A stretch of DNA of 64,000 nt. It comes from Saccharopolyspora phatthalungensis (GTDB taxonomy: Bacteria > Actinomycetota > Actinomycetes > Mycobacteriales > Pseudonocardiaceae). Position 1 is the first letter of the stretch. Each line of letters opens with the position of its first letter. Under the pieces are notes generated by a model, which was given only the letters and a program-made list of their open reading frames with translations, did no database searches and was not told where the DNA came from. The translations under genes were made by a program, and so were the position numbers. This document shows, in pieces, positions 1-11,487 of the stretch. The stretch lies in assembly GCF_014203395.1 (NCBI RefSeq), contig NZ_JACHIW010000002.1:310001-374000 (forward strand), given 5' to 3'.

Positions 1-357
1 GCTGGGGCGGCCAACTTCGGCGTCGTGTGCGCCACCTGCCCGCTGGCCGCACAGTGCACCACCGCCAAGACCGGCCGCACCATCACCATCAGCCCCCACG
101 AAGCCGCACTGGCCGCCGGTCGTGCCCGCCAGACCGACCCCGCCTGGAAGGCTGACTACCGCGCCACCAGGCCCAAAGTCGAACGCAAGATCGGCCACCT
201 GATGCGCCACCGCCACGGCGGACGACGGGCCCGTGTCCGAGGACTGCGGAAAGTGGCCGCTGATTTCTCGCTGCTGGCCGCCGCGGTCAACCTCGCTCGA
301 CTGGGCGTGCTCGGGATAACCCGCAAGGCAGGCGGATGGGCCGTGACGACCGCCTGA
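1..357 (+). CDS. IS1182-type transposase, C-terminal part (5' end outside window)
   Basis: The frame is open from the first base and stops at 357, so the start lies upstream of the window. It carries the cysteine cluster CATCPLAAQC and then an R/K/H-rich tract (RPKVERKIGHLMRHRHGG) and a closing NLARL-type helix. This order is typical of the end of IS1182-family DDE transposases, where the final acidic catalytic residue lies near the VE of VERKI. Whether the element is intact cannot be judged. The family call is from remembered motif similarity, not a search. Confidence 0.7.
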   Translation, partial: AGAANFGVVCATCPLAAQCTTAKTGRTITISPHEAALAAGRARQTDPAWKADYRATRPKVERKIGHLMRHRHGGRRARVRGLRKVAADFSLLAAAVNLARLGVLGITRKAGGWAVTTA

Positions 358-1819
<1,462 letters not shown>

Positions 1820-1837
1820 GCCCATCCGCACTGTGCT

Positions 1838-1870
1838 GGGGTCGTCCCGGAACGGGACGGCCCCCGTTTT
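1838..1870 (+). terminator. Rho-independent terminator after mdh
   Basis: GGGGTCGTCCC (1838-1848) pairs with GGGACGGCCCC (1854-1864) around a 5-base loop with one G-T wobble, followed by CGTTTT. A stem followed by T-run is the classical intrinsic terminator form. Confidence 0.85.
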
Positions 1871-1975
1871 GCCTCAGTCGACCGGCGAGCCCTTCCGGCA
1901 CGGATCCGCTGGGGACGCCTGCGGCGCCGGGATATCCCGTTGCCAGGACCGGCTACCGGACAGCACCCTCGGCGC

Positions 1976-2527
1976 ATGGCCCATCCCGCGGAAGTGATCA
2001 CCTTGGACTCGGCGGTGTTGCGGCGCTGGCGGCATGACGACCTCGCTGAAGTGCACGGGGTGGTCACCGAAGCGCTGCCGCATCTGCGGCCATGGATGCC
2101 GTGGGCCGCCGGAGATTACCCGCTCGACGTGGCCGCCGAGTTCCTCGACCTCTGCGACCGCAACTGGCGCAGCGGCGATGCCTACACCTATGCCATCACC
2201 GTCGACGGCGCGATCGCCGGCTGCATCTCCCTGGAACGCCGCATCGGCCCCGGCGGCCTCGAGATCGGGTATTGGCTGCACCCCGACCACACCGGCCGCG
2301 GCCTGGCCACCACCAGCACCGCGGCGCTGATCGACGAGGCGTTCGCGTTGCCCGGCATCGATCGCGTGGAGATCTGGCATGACGCGGCCAACACCGCCAG
2401 CCAGGGTGTGCCGCAACGCCTCGGTTTCACCTGCGTCGATCGCCGCAGCGCCACCCGCGGCCCGAAAAACTCCGGAGACGACGGGATCGACGTCATCTGG
2501 CGATTGTCCCGCCCGCCCCAGCAGTGA
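1976..2527 (+). CDS. GNAT-family N-acetyltransferase
   Basis: A 183-residue RimJ/RimL-type acetyltransferase, which would move an acetyl group from acetyl-CoA to an amine (a protein N-terminus, polyamine or drug). Visible features are LRRWRHDDLAEV near the N-terminus, the beta4 strand LEIGYWLHPDHTGRGLAT with the pyrophosphate-binding pattern (H-TGRGLA), and the C-terminal HDAANTASQGVPQRLGF. In the usual N-x-x-S-x-x-V-x-x-(K/R)-L-G-F box the tract is complete. An in-frame TTG lies 36 bases upstream, but the ATG at 1976 begins the conserved region. The substrate cannot be inferred. Confidence 0.88.
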   Translation: MAHPAEVITLDSAVLRRWRHDDLAEVHGVVTEALPHLRPWMPWAAGDYPLDVAAEFLDLCDRNWRSGDAYTYAITVDGAIAGCISLERRIGPGGLEIGYWLHPDHTGRGLATTSTAALIDEAFALPGIDRVEIWHDAANTASQGVPQRLGFTCVDRRSATRGPKNSGDDGIDVIWRLSRPPQQ

Positions 2528-2683
2528 CACCCGAGCTCGCCACCACAGTCGCCGACGACACCACAACCCAATCCGGCCCCTGCCGTCGACCGCTGCACCA
2601 CTGTCCACAGTGCACCACCCACCGTGGCGGTGGCCAGGACCCTATGCCCTCGTGGAACAGGCCAGGAGGACGGGATGCGGGAG

Positions 2684-3356
2684 TCATTGCACCAGCGGGC
2701 GCGCTGGGGTTGCTAAGCGCGGTGTAGACGGTGCGGTGTGGGCGGTGGGTGAGCACCATTTGGTGAGTCGCGAGGACTGGCCGGACGCTCTGCCTGCTTG
2801 CGTCCGCGCCCGTGAAGCGGGACTGGGAGACCGATGAACGTAGGCCGGTGTCCACATTGTGCGGGATGCGGGCCAGGCGTTCGACCGCGTCGTTGGGCAG
2901 GGTGAACCCGACCGATTAGGACAGTTTCCGGGCGTGCAACCAGTCCAGGAAGTCGTGGGGTGGCGCCGGCAGAATCGGTACGGATCAGCACTTTTCGCCC
3001 GATCCGGCCGCAACTGCCGGTGAAGGGTAAACTCCCCGCAACGACGTTTCGGTCCACAGTGATGTGATCCGCGGCGGTATTCGAGGCCGAACACCTCGTG
3101 TTCGTTGCGGCAGGGCGGCGATCTCGGCCACACTGTGCTCACCGATCATCGGAGTGAGGGTTAGGTCGCACACGATCTTTCCTCGATCATGGATCGCCGT
3201 CGGCCGCCGCCACCGCGCCAGCGCCGCCGACAGCACTTGATCAAATCCCAGCGTGGTCAGGGGCTGCACGAGCAGCACCGCACCAACATTGGACACCACC
3301 CTCGTACCGGCGATGTCGACCTTTAACGATGGATACGACCCGGTAAGCTTGCTCAC
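2684..3356 (-). pseudogene. Decayed IS1380-family transposase
   Basis: The minus strand starting at 3356 reads as the N-terminus of an IS1380-family transposase: a SLKVDIAGTRVVSNVGAVLL segment, then LSAALARWRRPTAIHDRGKI. After about 70 residues the match is broken. Later recognisable pieces (VLIRTDSAGATH-like, then DWLHARKL-like and WTPAY) are spread over the three minus frames. The central catalytic part is largely missing. So there are at least three frameshifts plus an internal deletion, and the element is dead. Confidence 0.75.
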
Positions 3357-3504
3357 CAGAAAGGTGCTCCTGAACTTGCTCTGACGTGGTCCTCAGCAAG
3401 CCATATCTTTGCAGTTCAGCGCACCTTTTCTCCGTTCACAACACCCACTCAACCCACAATGCAATGAAAGCAGCGGGCTTAGGGTGACATGGAAGGGTCG
3501 CAGT

Positions 3505-4722
3505 GTGGACCTGATCGACCAGATGATCTTGACTGACGCTCACCATGCGCTCCGGCACGAGGTGCAGGAGTTCGCTGCTGAGGTGATCGCCCCGCAGGTC
3601 GCCAAAATGGAGGAGACGTCGGCTGTCGACCATGAGGTCATCCGCGAGGTCTCCCGCCGGGGCTATATCGGCGTGACGATCCCGCGTCGCTACGGCGGGA
3701 TGGGCGGCGATCACAAAGCTCGGACGCTGCTGATCGAAACGATCAGCAGCGAGCATGGTAGTGGAGCGATGGGTGCGGCCACCCAGGCAAGCATCCTGGG
3801 CCTGGCCAAGATTTTGCATTTTGGCAGCGAGGAACAGAAGCAGCAGTGGCTGCCGGCGATCGCGGCGGGCGAATGCCTGCCCACGATCGCCACGACCGAG
3901 CCGGGCTGTGGCGGCCACGTCCTGGGTATGGAGGCCACCGCCGTCCGCGACGGTTCCGACTGGATCCTCAATGGACACAAGCACCATGTGGGTAACAGCC
4001 ACGTCGCTGATCTCCACGGTGTGGTGGTGCGCACAGGTGAGGGATCAGGCGGCCTGAGCGCGTTCCTAGTGCCGGCCGACACACCCGGCTGCTACCTGGG
4101 CGAACACGTCCCGCTGACGGGCCTGCGCGGGTTTTCCGCAGGCGACGTGTTTTTCGAGGATTGCCGAGTCCCCGCGTCCGCTCTGCTGGGAGAGGAAGGC
4201 GACGGTCTCTCCGTCGCCCTTTCCTCGTCAATGCTCTATGGGCGGGCAAACCTGGCGGCGGTCTCGTGCGGAGTGCATCGCGCACTACTGGCCGACACGA
4301 AGGACGAAGTGAAGCGGCGCCACCGCTACGGCAAACCACTTCACGAAGCGTTGGACAGCGTTCAGCAGAAGATCGGGAAGATCACATCGAACGTGATGAC
4401 CGCACGCCAAGACCTCTACCTCGCCGTCGACGCACTTGATCGCGGCATGGACTGCGATGCAGCCCTCGCCAATGCGAAGTTGATCAACGTAGAACTCGCG
4501 CTGGCCTCCGCGCGCCTGGCAGACGGGATCTATGGCGCGGACGCGCACCGCACCGATCGGGCTCTTCAGCGCTACGTCCGGGACTCCCAGCCCATCCGTT
4601 CACCTGCCGGAACCTCGGAGATCCAACAGCGCATCCTCTACAAAGTCACGATGGACAGTTATCCCAGCTCGTGGTCGGTGCGATTAGCCGACAAGGTAGC
4701 CGGCGCAGAACTGCGGCACTGA
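3505..4722 (+). CDS. Acyl-CoA dehydrogenase
   Basis: FAD-dependent acyl-CoA dehydrogenase of about 405 residues, which would introduce an alpha,beta double bond into an acyl-thioester. It has the normal domain order: N-terminal helices (ALRHEVQEFAAEVI), middle beta domain (PTIATTEPGCGGHVLGMEATA, the flavin-binding TEP tract), and C-terminal helical domain ending with YVRDSQPIRSPAGTSEIQQ. The frame is open from 3409, but GTG 3505 is preferred because GGAAGG precedes it by about 8 bases; GTG 3484 is an alternative. A catalytic glutamate cannot be placed with certainty. The gene stands alone between insertion-sequence debris and non-coding DNA, so its pathway is unknown. Confidence 0.9.
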   Translation: MDLIDQMILTDAHHALRHEVQEFAAEVIAPQVAKMEETSAVDHEVIREVSRRGYIGVTIPRRYGGMGGDHKARTLLIETISSEHGSGAMGAATQASILGLAKILHFGSEEQKQQWLPAIAAGECLPTIATTEPGCGGHVLGMEATAVRDGSDWILNGHKHHVGNSHVADLHGVVVRTGEGSGGLSAFLVPADTPGCYLGEHVPLTGLRGFSAGDVFFEDCRVPASALLGEEGDGLSVALSSSMLYGRANLAAVSCGVHRALLADTKDEVKRRHRYGKPLHEALDSVQQKIGKITSNVMTARQDLYLAVDALDRGMDCDAALANAKLINVELALASARLADGIYGADAHRTDRALQRYVRDSQPIRSPAGTSEIQQRILYKVTMDSYPSSWSVRLADKVAGAELRH

Positions 4723-5168
4723 GCAGGACGCACTGGCCACCGCCGAACATACCGCCTCCGCTGGCTTGTCCGGGCAGGGTGACCCGGCGCAGCCTGGGGC
4801 AGTGGCCGAGTCCGAGCGAGATCACCACATCGCCCAGGTCGCGGCGACCAACATCATCCTGTCCGGCGCCGACCAGGCTAGCGCCGCGAACACCCTGCTG
4901 GACGTGCTCGGCATGGTGCCGCTGTGTCAGGTGTCTGCCGTACCGGGACCTGGTCCTCCAGCACGCCGCGGTGCCCCCGCTAACCAGGTCGCCGGACACC
5001 TACCGGAAAACGGACCGTTAGGGGCGTCGCCGACTCCCCGAAGATCAAGACCAACCCCAACACCCCGCGCGCCTACACGAACGTGCTCGACAGGGTCGGC
5101 GAGGTGATCGGCCCGGCCGGAAACTGACCGAGGGGCCAGTCCGGCGAACACCTCGTCGGTGCGCGCCA
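4723..5168. other. Degenerate stretch, possible gene remnant
   Basis: Short coding-like segments occur in different frames. One is a frame reading through AATNIILSGADQASAANTLL near 4835-4900; another is KIKTNPNTPRAYTNVLDRV, ending at a TGA at 5125. They do not join and match no family I recognise. This may be a frameshifted gene, or chance open frames in GC-rich DNA. Confidence 0.3.
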
Positions 5169-5564
5169 TCAGCTCGGTCGGTCCCCCAAGCGCGAGGGCT
5201 GCAACAACGAGATCAGGTTGCCGTCGGGATCGTTGAACGACGCCGTGCGCCCCCACGGCCTGTCCAGGGGATTCCCGACGGTCACGCCCGCCGCGCGCAA
5301 TTCCGCCACGTCGGATTCCAGGTCGTCTGTGTGCAACTGCAAGTGCACCGGGCCGCCGGGATCGCGCCCTTCGACGCTGAAATCGACCAGCACGACCCCG
5401 GTTTGGGCACCGGGCAGGGCGACCATGACGAACTGGCCGTGCGGCCCGGCCAGGTCCATCACCAGCTCGAAACCGAGCACGTCGATGTAGAACCCGCATG
5501 CCTTGACGTGGTCGGCCACCGGCACGGAGACGAACTGCAGACGCGATATGTGCATGCCCAGCAC
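5169..5564 (-). CDS. VOC-family (glyoxalase/bleomycin-resistance fold) protein
   Basis: A 131-residue single-domain protein with two beta-alpha-beta-beta-beta modules: FVSVPVADHVKACGFYIDVLGFELVMDL at the start, then GPVHLQLHTDDLESDVAELRAAGVTV, and a last module TASFNDPDGNLISLLQPS. The pattern (FYIDVLGFE, DPDGNLI) is standard for vicinal-oxygen-chelate proteins. A metal-site set H-E-H-E is not obvious, so it may bind a ligand rather than catalyse. The gene is monocistronic. Its start ATG lies at 5562-5564. Function is unassigned beyond the fold. Confidence 0.85.
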   Translation of the reverse strand: MLGMHISRLQFVSVPVADHVKACGFYIDVLGFELVMDLAGPHGQFVMVALPGAQTGVVLVDFSVEGRDPGGPVHLQLHTDDLESDVAELRAAGVTVGNPLDRPWGRTASFNDPDGNLISLLQPSRLGDRPS

Positions 5565-6004
5565 TATAGGTACGGACTATCAATCCGGAGCCGCGAGAAC
5601 ACCTCATCGGCTGGTCACGACGCGGCGAAGCACCGGCGGGCAAAGCATTGAACCGCGAACCTGCCTGCCCGAACCGCCCTCGATCGGCATCGTCGGCGCC
5701 GAACCCGACACCGCCGGACGGCCAACCAGCCTGTGACCACCGCACCCGCTCCGAGGCCGAATACGCCAACGGCGCCGTTGTCCAACCCGACGCACGACTC
5801 GTGCTCGCCGCCGGCCTGCCCTTCGACGCCAGGCGGCGCGACCGTGGCGATTACGCCCCCAGGCCCGCCACATGATGCACAACCTCGGGGCACGACTGTC
5901 CGATGGGGTCACCACGGTGGCCCGCCAAGGGACTGACCCAGGCCCACCGCTGCCGATCAGGGAGAATACGGGCAAGAGCACCTCGCGGTAGGAGATCGCT
6001 CACA
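5565..6004. other. No gene seen
   Basis: Several overlapping open frames on both strands are low-complexity, Pro/Arg-rich translations without motifs. No frame shows consistent codon preference. AGGAG at about 5990-5994 at the end serves the next (broken) gene. Confidence 0.4.
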
Positions 6005-6814
6005 TTGTCCGACCAGCACCAAGACCCGCACACCGACGGCAGTCTGCACGCCGACTGCGCGAACTGCTTCGGGTTATGCTGCGTCGCACTACCCTTCGCC
6101 GCCTCGGCCGATTTCGCGGTCGACAGAGGACGCCGGATGGCCGTGCACCAACCTGCTGGCCGACTTCCGCTGCGGCATCCACGCACAGCTGCGCGAGCGA
6201 GGCTTTCGCGGCTGCACCGTCTTCGACTGCTTCGGCGCCGGGCAGAAGGTCTCCCAGCTCACCTACGGCGGCAAGGACTGGCGCCAGGACCCGCACACCG
6301 CAATGCAGATGTTCGCGGTGTTCCCCGTCATGCGCCAGCTCCACGAACTGCTCTGGTACCTCAACGAAGCACTGACCCTAGCGGCGGCCCGGCCCGTCCA
6401 CGATGATCTGCGTAAGGCGCTGCGCGACACCGAAGACCTGACCCGCGGCAGCGCCGACACACTCGCCGGCGTTGATGTCGCCGCACTGCGCCACACCATC
6501 AACGAACTACTTCTGCGCACCAGCGAACTGGTGCGGGCCACGGTCGCGGGCCGCAAGAGAAACCACCGGGGAGCCGATCTCATCGGGCAGACCTGCGTGG
6601 AGCCGACCTGTGGGGCGCCAACCTCCGCGGGGCCTGTCTGATCGCGGCCGACCTGCGCTCGGCCGATCTGATCGGAGTGGACTTCCGCGACACGGATCTG
6701 CGCGACGCCGACCTCACCGGCAGCATCTTCCTCACCCAGGACCAGATCAACGCCGCCCAGGGCAACACCGGCACCACACTGCCGCCCACGCTCACCCACC
6801 CCCGGCACTGGTGA
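6005..6814 (+). pseudogene. Pentapeptide-repeat protein with two frameshifts
   Basis: Starting at TTG 6005 (AGGAG 10 bases before) the frame has a cysteine-rich N-terminus (CANCFGLCC). Near 6120-6135 coding shifts frame and continues through DFRCGIHAQLRERGFRGCTVFDCFGAGQ-type sequence, a KDWRQDPHTAMQMFAVFPVM helix and a long helical middle. Near 6580-6590 a second one-base slip occurs, and the pentapeptide repeats (ADLRGADLWGANLRG, then ADLRSADLIGVDF) run on to TGA 6812-6814. Such proteins form a right-handed quadrilateral beta helix. Both slips look like single-base losses. This is either a real pseudogene or two sequencing errors. Confidence 0.75.
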
Positions 6815-6967
6815 GACCAACGGCGCGCCATCATCCAGATCCAGGACCCGCACCTACCAGGCACTACCCGCGAACACCGGGCTGTATGAGACCAACTCGG
6901 GCACGCTGACCACGCAACCGGACACACTCCCGATCGCCGCCGCCCGGCCCCCGGGGCAGGGCGGCCG

Positions 6968-9900
6968 ATGATCTTTTGGCAAGATCGCCGGGTGCGCTTC
7001 TACGCCGATCTGCACATCCACTCGAAGTATTCCCGCGCGTGCAGCAAAGACTGCGACATCGAGCACCTGACCTGGTGGGCGCGCCGCAAGGGCATCACGC
7101 TGGTCGGGACCGGCGATTTCACCCACCCCGCCTGGTTCGAGCACCTGCGCGAGGTGCTCGAACCCGCCGAGCCCGGCCTGTTCCGGCTGCGTGGCGACCT
7201 CGACACTGACCTCACCCGCAGCCTGCCGGCCACCTGCGGCGGGCAGGTGCGGTTCATGCTGTCCGTGGAGATCTCCACCATCTACAAGTACGGCGAGCGC
7301 ACCCGCAAGGTCCACCACCTCTGCTACATGCCGGATTTCGCCGCCGCCGAGGAGTTCAACCGGCGGCTGGGCCGCATCGGCAACCTCGGCTCCGACGGCC
7401 GCCCGATCCTGGGCCTGGACTCCCGGGACCTGCTGGAGATCACCCTGGAATCCGGCGACGGCGCCTACCTGGTGCCCGCGCACATCTGGACCCCGTGGTT
7501 CGCGGTGCTGGGCTCCAAGGCCGGGTTCGACGCGGTGGAAGACTGCTACCGGGATCTGGCCGGGCACATCTTCGCGCTGGAGACCGGGCTCTCCAGCGAC
7601 CCGGAGATGAACTGGCGGATCTCCGGGCTCGACAGATACACGCTGGTCAGCCACTCCGATGCGCATTCGCCGCCGATGCTGGGCCGGGAGGCCAGCGTCT
7701 TCGACACCGACCTGGACTACTTCGCGGTCAAACGGGCGCTGGAGACCGGCGAGGGTTTCGCCGGCACCGTGGAGTTCTTCCCCGAGGAAGGCAAATACCA
7801 CCTCGACGGACACCGCAAGTGCCAGGTGCGCTTCGAACCGGGCGACACCCGCGCCCACAGTGGACTGTGCCCCGGCTGCGGCAAGCCCCTGACCGTCGGC
7901 GTGCTGCACCGCGTCGAAGCGCTCGCCGACCGGCCCACGGGCATCCGCCCCGACGGTGCGGCCGACTTCCACAACCTGATCCCGCTGCCGGAGATCGTGG
8001 GCGAGATCCTCGGTGTGGGGCCCAAGAGCAAGAAGGTCTTCGGCCAGATCAGCGACCTCACCGCCGCCCACGGCCCGGAGCTGGCGATCCTCCAGGACGT
8101 GCCGATCGACGAGCTGCGGCGCAGCCACGCCCCGGTGGCCGAGGCGATCGAGCGGCTGCGGCACGGCCACGTGCTGCGCGATCCCGGCTACGACGGTGAA
8201 TACGGCACCATCCGCGTTTTCGACCCGGCCGAGCTCACCCGGCTGCGCACCGGCAATGCGCCCGCATTGTTCGACGACGCGCTGTTCACCCCGCAACCGC
8301 AACCAGAACCCGTGGCCGCACCCGTCCCCCCGCCGCTGCCGGAACCCGAACCGCGACCGGCCGCCCTCCCAGATACCGGGCCAGGCGTGCTGGGCGGTCT
8401 GGATCCCGACCAGCGCGCGGCGGCCGAAGTCCCGGGCGGGCCGCTGCTGATCGTGGCCGGCCCGGGCACCGGCAAGACCCGCACCGTCACCCACCGGCTG
8501 GCGCACCTGGTGCTGGAGCGCGATGTCCCCGCCAGCCAGTGCCTGGCGATCACCTTCACCCGCCGGGCCGCCGAGGAGATGACCGAACGCCTGCAAGCCC
8601 TGATCGGCCCGGACGCGCAGCAGATGACCGTGGCCACCTTCCACTCATTCGGCCTGCGGATCCTGCGGGAACACCACGTGCAGCTCGGCCTCGGCGCCGA
8701 TTTCGGCCTGGCCGATTCCGCCCGCCAGCACGAGATCCTCACCGCGATCACCGGCGACGAACGCACCGCGCGGCGGGTGCAGGCACAGCTCTCGCCCGTG
8801 CGCCGGGGCGGCGACGGCGACCCGGAAACCGAGGCGGCGCTGGCGGCGTACCTGGCGGAATTGCGCCAGCAGAACCTGGTCGACTTCGACGACCTCGTCG
8901 TGCTGGCGGTGCAGCTGCTCACCGACCATCCCGCAATCGGCGAGGAATACCGGCGCCGCTACCGGTGGATCACCGTCGACGAATACCAGGACGTCGACGA
9001 GCTCCAGTACCGGCTGCTGCGGCTGCTCGCCCCGGCCGGGGCCAACCTCACCGCCATCGGCGACCCCGACCAGGCGATCTACTCCTTCCGCGGTGCCGAC
9101 GTCGGATTCTTCCTGCGCTTCGAGCAGGACTACCCGAGCGCGCCGGTGCTGGCGCTGACCCGCAACTACCGCAGCGGCGTCCACATCCTCGACGGCGCGA
9201 TCCGCGCCATCACACCGTCCACACTGGTCCCCGACCGCCGGCTGCACCCGGCCTCGAACCGCCAAGCCCACCCCATCGTGGTCCACCAGGCCGGTGATGA
9301 ACGCACGGAGGCGGCCTTCGTGGCGCGCACGATCGACCAGCTGCTCGGCGGCGCCTCGTTTCATTCCCTCGACAGCGGCCGCGTCCTCGGCGACGGACCC
9401 GGCGGCGTCGGCTTCAACGACATCGCAGTGCTGTACCGCACCGACGCGCAGTCGCACGCGATCCTCGATGAGTTGACCCGCTGCGGCCTGCCGGTGCAGA
9501 AACGCTCGCACGACCGGCTTTCCGCGCGCCCCGGCGTTGACCTCCTGGTGCGCGAGATGCTGCACGTCGCCGCCCGCACCGGCCCGGTAGCCGATCAGCT
9601 GCGCCTGGCGGCCAAGGCCGTTGCCGACACCGTGCCCGAAGACACCCGGCCCGACATCCACACCGCGGTGGAGCTGCTCGGCCCGCTGGCGCAGCGGTGC
9701 GGCCAGGATGTGCCGCGGTTCTGCCGCGAGGTGCTGCTTGGCGCCGAGGTCGACACGCTGGACCCGCGCGCCGAGGCCATCTCCTTGCTGACCCTGCACG
9801 CCGCCAAGGGCCTGGAGTTCCCGGTGGTCTTTCTCATCGGCTGCGAGGACGGCCTGCTTCCGCTGCGCTGGCCGGGCACCGAGCCCACCGTGGCGGAAGT

Positions 9901-10102
9901 GGCCGAGGAGCGCCGGCTGTTCTTCGTCGGCATGACCCGGGCTCAAGACCACCTCTACCTCACCCGGGCGACCCGCCGAACGATCCGCGGAACCCAACAG
10001 GACCGGACGAGTTCGCCGTTCCTGAATCCTCTCGGCGAGGCGATTATCCAATCCGAAGCCCCCGCCCGGCGCGTCCGCCCGGCCCAGCTGCCCCTGCTGT
10101 AG
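6968..10102 (+). CDS. Endonuclease Q-like PHP nuclease fused to UvrD/Rep helicase
   Basis: A 1044-residue fusion. Residues about 9-320 form a PHP domain with HIH at 16-18, GTGDFTHP at 47-54, the metal-ligand tract SHSDAHSP at 228-235 and a zinc knuckle (C285, C301-PGC-304). This arrangement matches endonuclease Q, which nicks 5' of deaminated bases in DNA. A Pro-rich linker (about 440-475) leads to an SF1A helicase: Walker A GPGTGKT at about 498, then TFHSFGLRIL, Walker B VDEYQDVDE at about 669, GDPDQAIYSFRGA, LTRNYRS, LTLHAAKGLEF and a closing RLFFVGMTRAQ. ATG 6968 or GTG 6992 may be the start; the conserved part begins at RFYADLH. It is a likely DNA-repair enzyme coupling lesion nicking to unwinding. 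The coupling is inferred. Confidence 0.9.
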   Translation: MIFWQDRRVRFYADLHIHSKYSRACSKDCDIEHLTWWARRKGITLVGTGDFTHPAWFEHLREVLEPAEPGLFRLRGDLDTDLTRSLPATCGGQVRFMLSVEISTIYKYGERTRKVHHLCYMPDFAAAEEFNRRLGRIGNLGSDGRPILGLDSRDLLEITLESGDGAYLVPAHIWTPWFAVLGSKAGFDAVEDCYRDLAGHIFALETGLSSDPEMNWRISGLDRYTLVSHSDAHSPPMLGREASVFDTDLDYFAVKRALETGEGFAGTVEFFPEEGKYHLDGHRKCQVRFEPGDTRAHSGLCPGCGKPLTVGVLHRVEALADRPTGIRPDGAADFHNLIPLPEIVGEILGVGPKSKKVFGQISDLTAAHGPELAILQDVPIDELRRSHAPVAEAIERLRHGHVLRDPGYDGEYGTIRVFDPAELTRLRTGNAPALFDDALFTPQPQPEPVAAPVPPPLPEPEPRPAALPDTGPGVLGGLDPDQRAAAEVPGGPLLIVAGPGTGKTRTVTHRLAHLVLERDVPASQCLAITFTRRAAEEMTERLQALIGPDAQQMTVATFHSFGLRILREHHVQLGLGADFGLADSARQHEILTAITGDERTARRVQAQLSPVRRGGDGDPETEAALAAYLAELRQQNLVDFDDLVVLAVQLLTDHPAIGEEYRRRYRWITVDEYQDVDELQYRLLRLLAPAGANLTAIGDPDQAIYSFRGADVGFFLRFEQDYPSAPVLALTRNYRSGVHILDGAIRAITPSTLVPDRRLHPASNRQAHPIVVHQAGDERTEAAFVARTIDQLLGGASFHSLDSGRVLGDGPGGVGFNDIAVLYRTDAQSHAILDELTRCGLPVQKRSHDRLSARPGVDLLVREMLHVAARTGPVADQLRLAAKAVADTVPEDTRPDIHTAVELLGPLAQRCGQDVPRFCREVLLGAEVDTLDPRAEAISLLTLHAAKGLEFPVVFLIGCEDGLLPLRWPGTEPTVAEVAEERRLFFVGMTRAQDHLYLTRATRRTIRGTQQDRTSSPFLNPLGEAIIQSEAPARRVRPAQLPLL

Positions 10103-10104
10103 GG

Positions 10105-11427
10105 CAGTGCGAGGTGATCCGCTTCGGCGCCGCTCCGGACGGGCAGCGGGTGCTGGCGGCGTTGCGGGATCTGCCGACGTTGTGGGGCGGCGGACGCAAC
10201 AAGGTCGACCGCTCGGAGATCGACGAACAGCTGCTCATCGGCTCCTGGCGGCGACTCGTGCTGCACACCCCTGAGCTGGAAGCCGGGCACGGTGGACTGG
10301 CGCGCCTACACCTTCTGCGTGCTGGAACAGTTCCACCGCTGTTTGCGGCGCCGGGACATCTTCGCGGTCAACTCCAGCAAGTGGGGCGACCCCCGCGCGA
10401 AACTGCTGGCAGGCAAGGCATGGATCACGGCGAAGCCGGTGGTGCTGGCCAGCCTGAACCTGCCACCCGACCCCGACGATCACCCGGACGAACGCGCGGA
10501 GCTGCCGGACGCCACCTTCCGCGAGGTCACCGCCGGGCTCGGCGACAACACCGCGGTCCGCTTCGACGAACACGGCCGCCTGCGCCGACCAGGCGTTCAC
10601 CCCGGTCACCGGCGGCGAAGCCCGCCTGGCCGACCTGCACATCACCATCGCCGCACTGCTGGTGTCAGAGGCGTGCAACATCGGCTGGACCCCGGTCATC
10701 AAGCACAGCGTCCCGGCACTGACCAGGAACCGGTCGCGCACGTGGATGCGACCTATCTGCGGATGGACACGATCAAGGCCGCTAACGCCGCCCTGATCGA
10801 CGAACAGGCCCGCAATGGCCTGGCCCAGGTCTGGGGTGGTGGGCATGTGGCCAGCGTGGACGGGATGCGGTTCGTCGTGCCGGTGCAGACGATCAACGCC
10901 CGCCACAACCCGCACTACTGGGGCCAACACCGGGGCGCGACGTGGCTGAACATGCTCAACGACCAGGCCGCCGGGCTCGCCGGGAAAGTCGTCACGGGCA
11001 CCCCGCGCGACTCCCTGCACGTCCTGGACGTGCTCTACGACCGCGACGGCGGACAGAAACCACAGGTGATCGTGACCGACACCGCCTCGTAATCCGACAT
11101 CGTCTTCGGTCTGCTCACCCTGGCCGGGTTCACCTACGCCCCGCAGCTGGCCGATCTGCCGGATCAGAAACTGTGGCGCATCGACACCAAGGCGGACTAC
11201 GGCCCATTCGCCACCGCCGCCCGAGGCCGCATCGACCTGGACCGGGTGCGGCGGAACTGGCGCCGGTGGCTACGAAGTCCGCGACGAGGACACCGCCCGC
11301 CTCTCACCCTTTGTGCGCCACCACACCAACATGCTCGGCCGCTACTCCTTCCTCACCCCGGAACTCGCCGGCGGGCTACGCCCACTGCGCGACCCGTCGG
11401 GGCCCGGACGAAGACGAGAACGACTAG
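10105..11427 (+). pseudogene. Tn3-family transposase, degenerate
   Basis: The segment keeps several Tn3 (TnpA) blocks: EIDEQLLIGSWRRLV, then WRAYTFCVLEQFHRCLRRRD with IFAVNSSKWGDPRAKLL, the DDE-region block VDATYLRMDTIKAANAALI, and RHNPHYWGQHRGATWLNML. The C-terminal signature SPFVRHHTNMLGRYSF ends near 11427. There is a frame change near 10290, another near 10590, an in-frame TAA at 11090-11092 and a long deletion before the C-terminus. The full family length is about 1000 residues; less than half remains. It lies directly behind the nuclease-helicase gene. Confidence 0.85.
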
Positions 11428-11487
11428 AAGCGGCCTGTGGTGCCGCCCGCATTCAAGTGGGTTCGGGCGGCACCACGATGCCCCTGA

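Noticed and set aside
6854..10051. Two very long open frames antisense to the nuclease-helicase
   Set aside because: They are shadows of the coding strand; protein motifs exist only on the plus strand.
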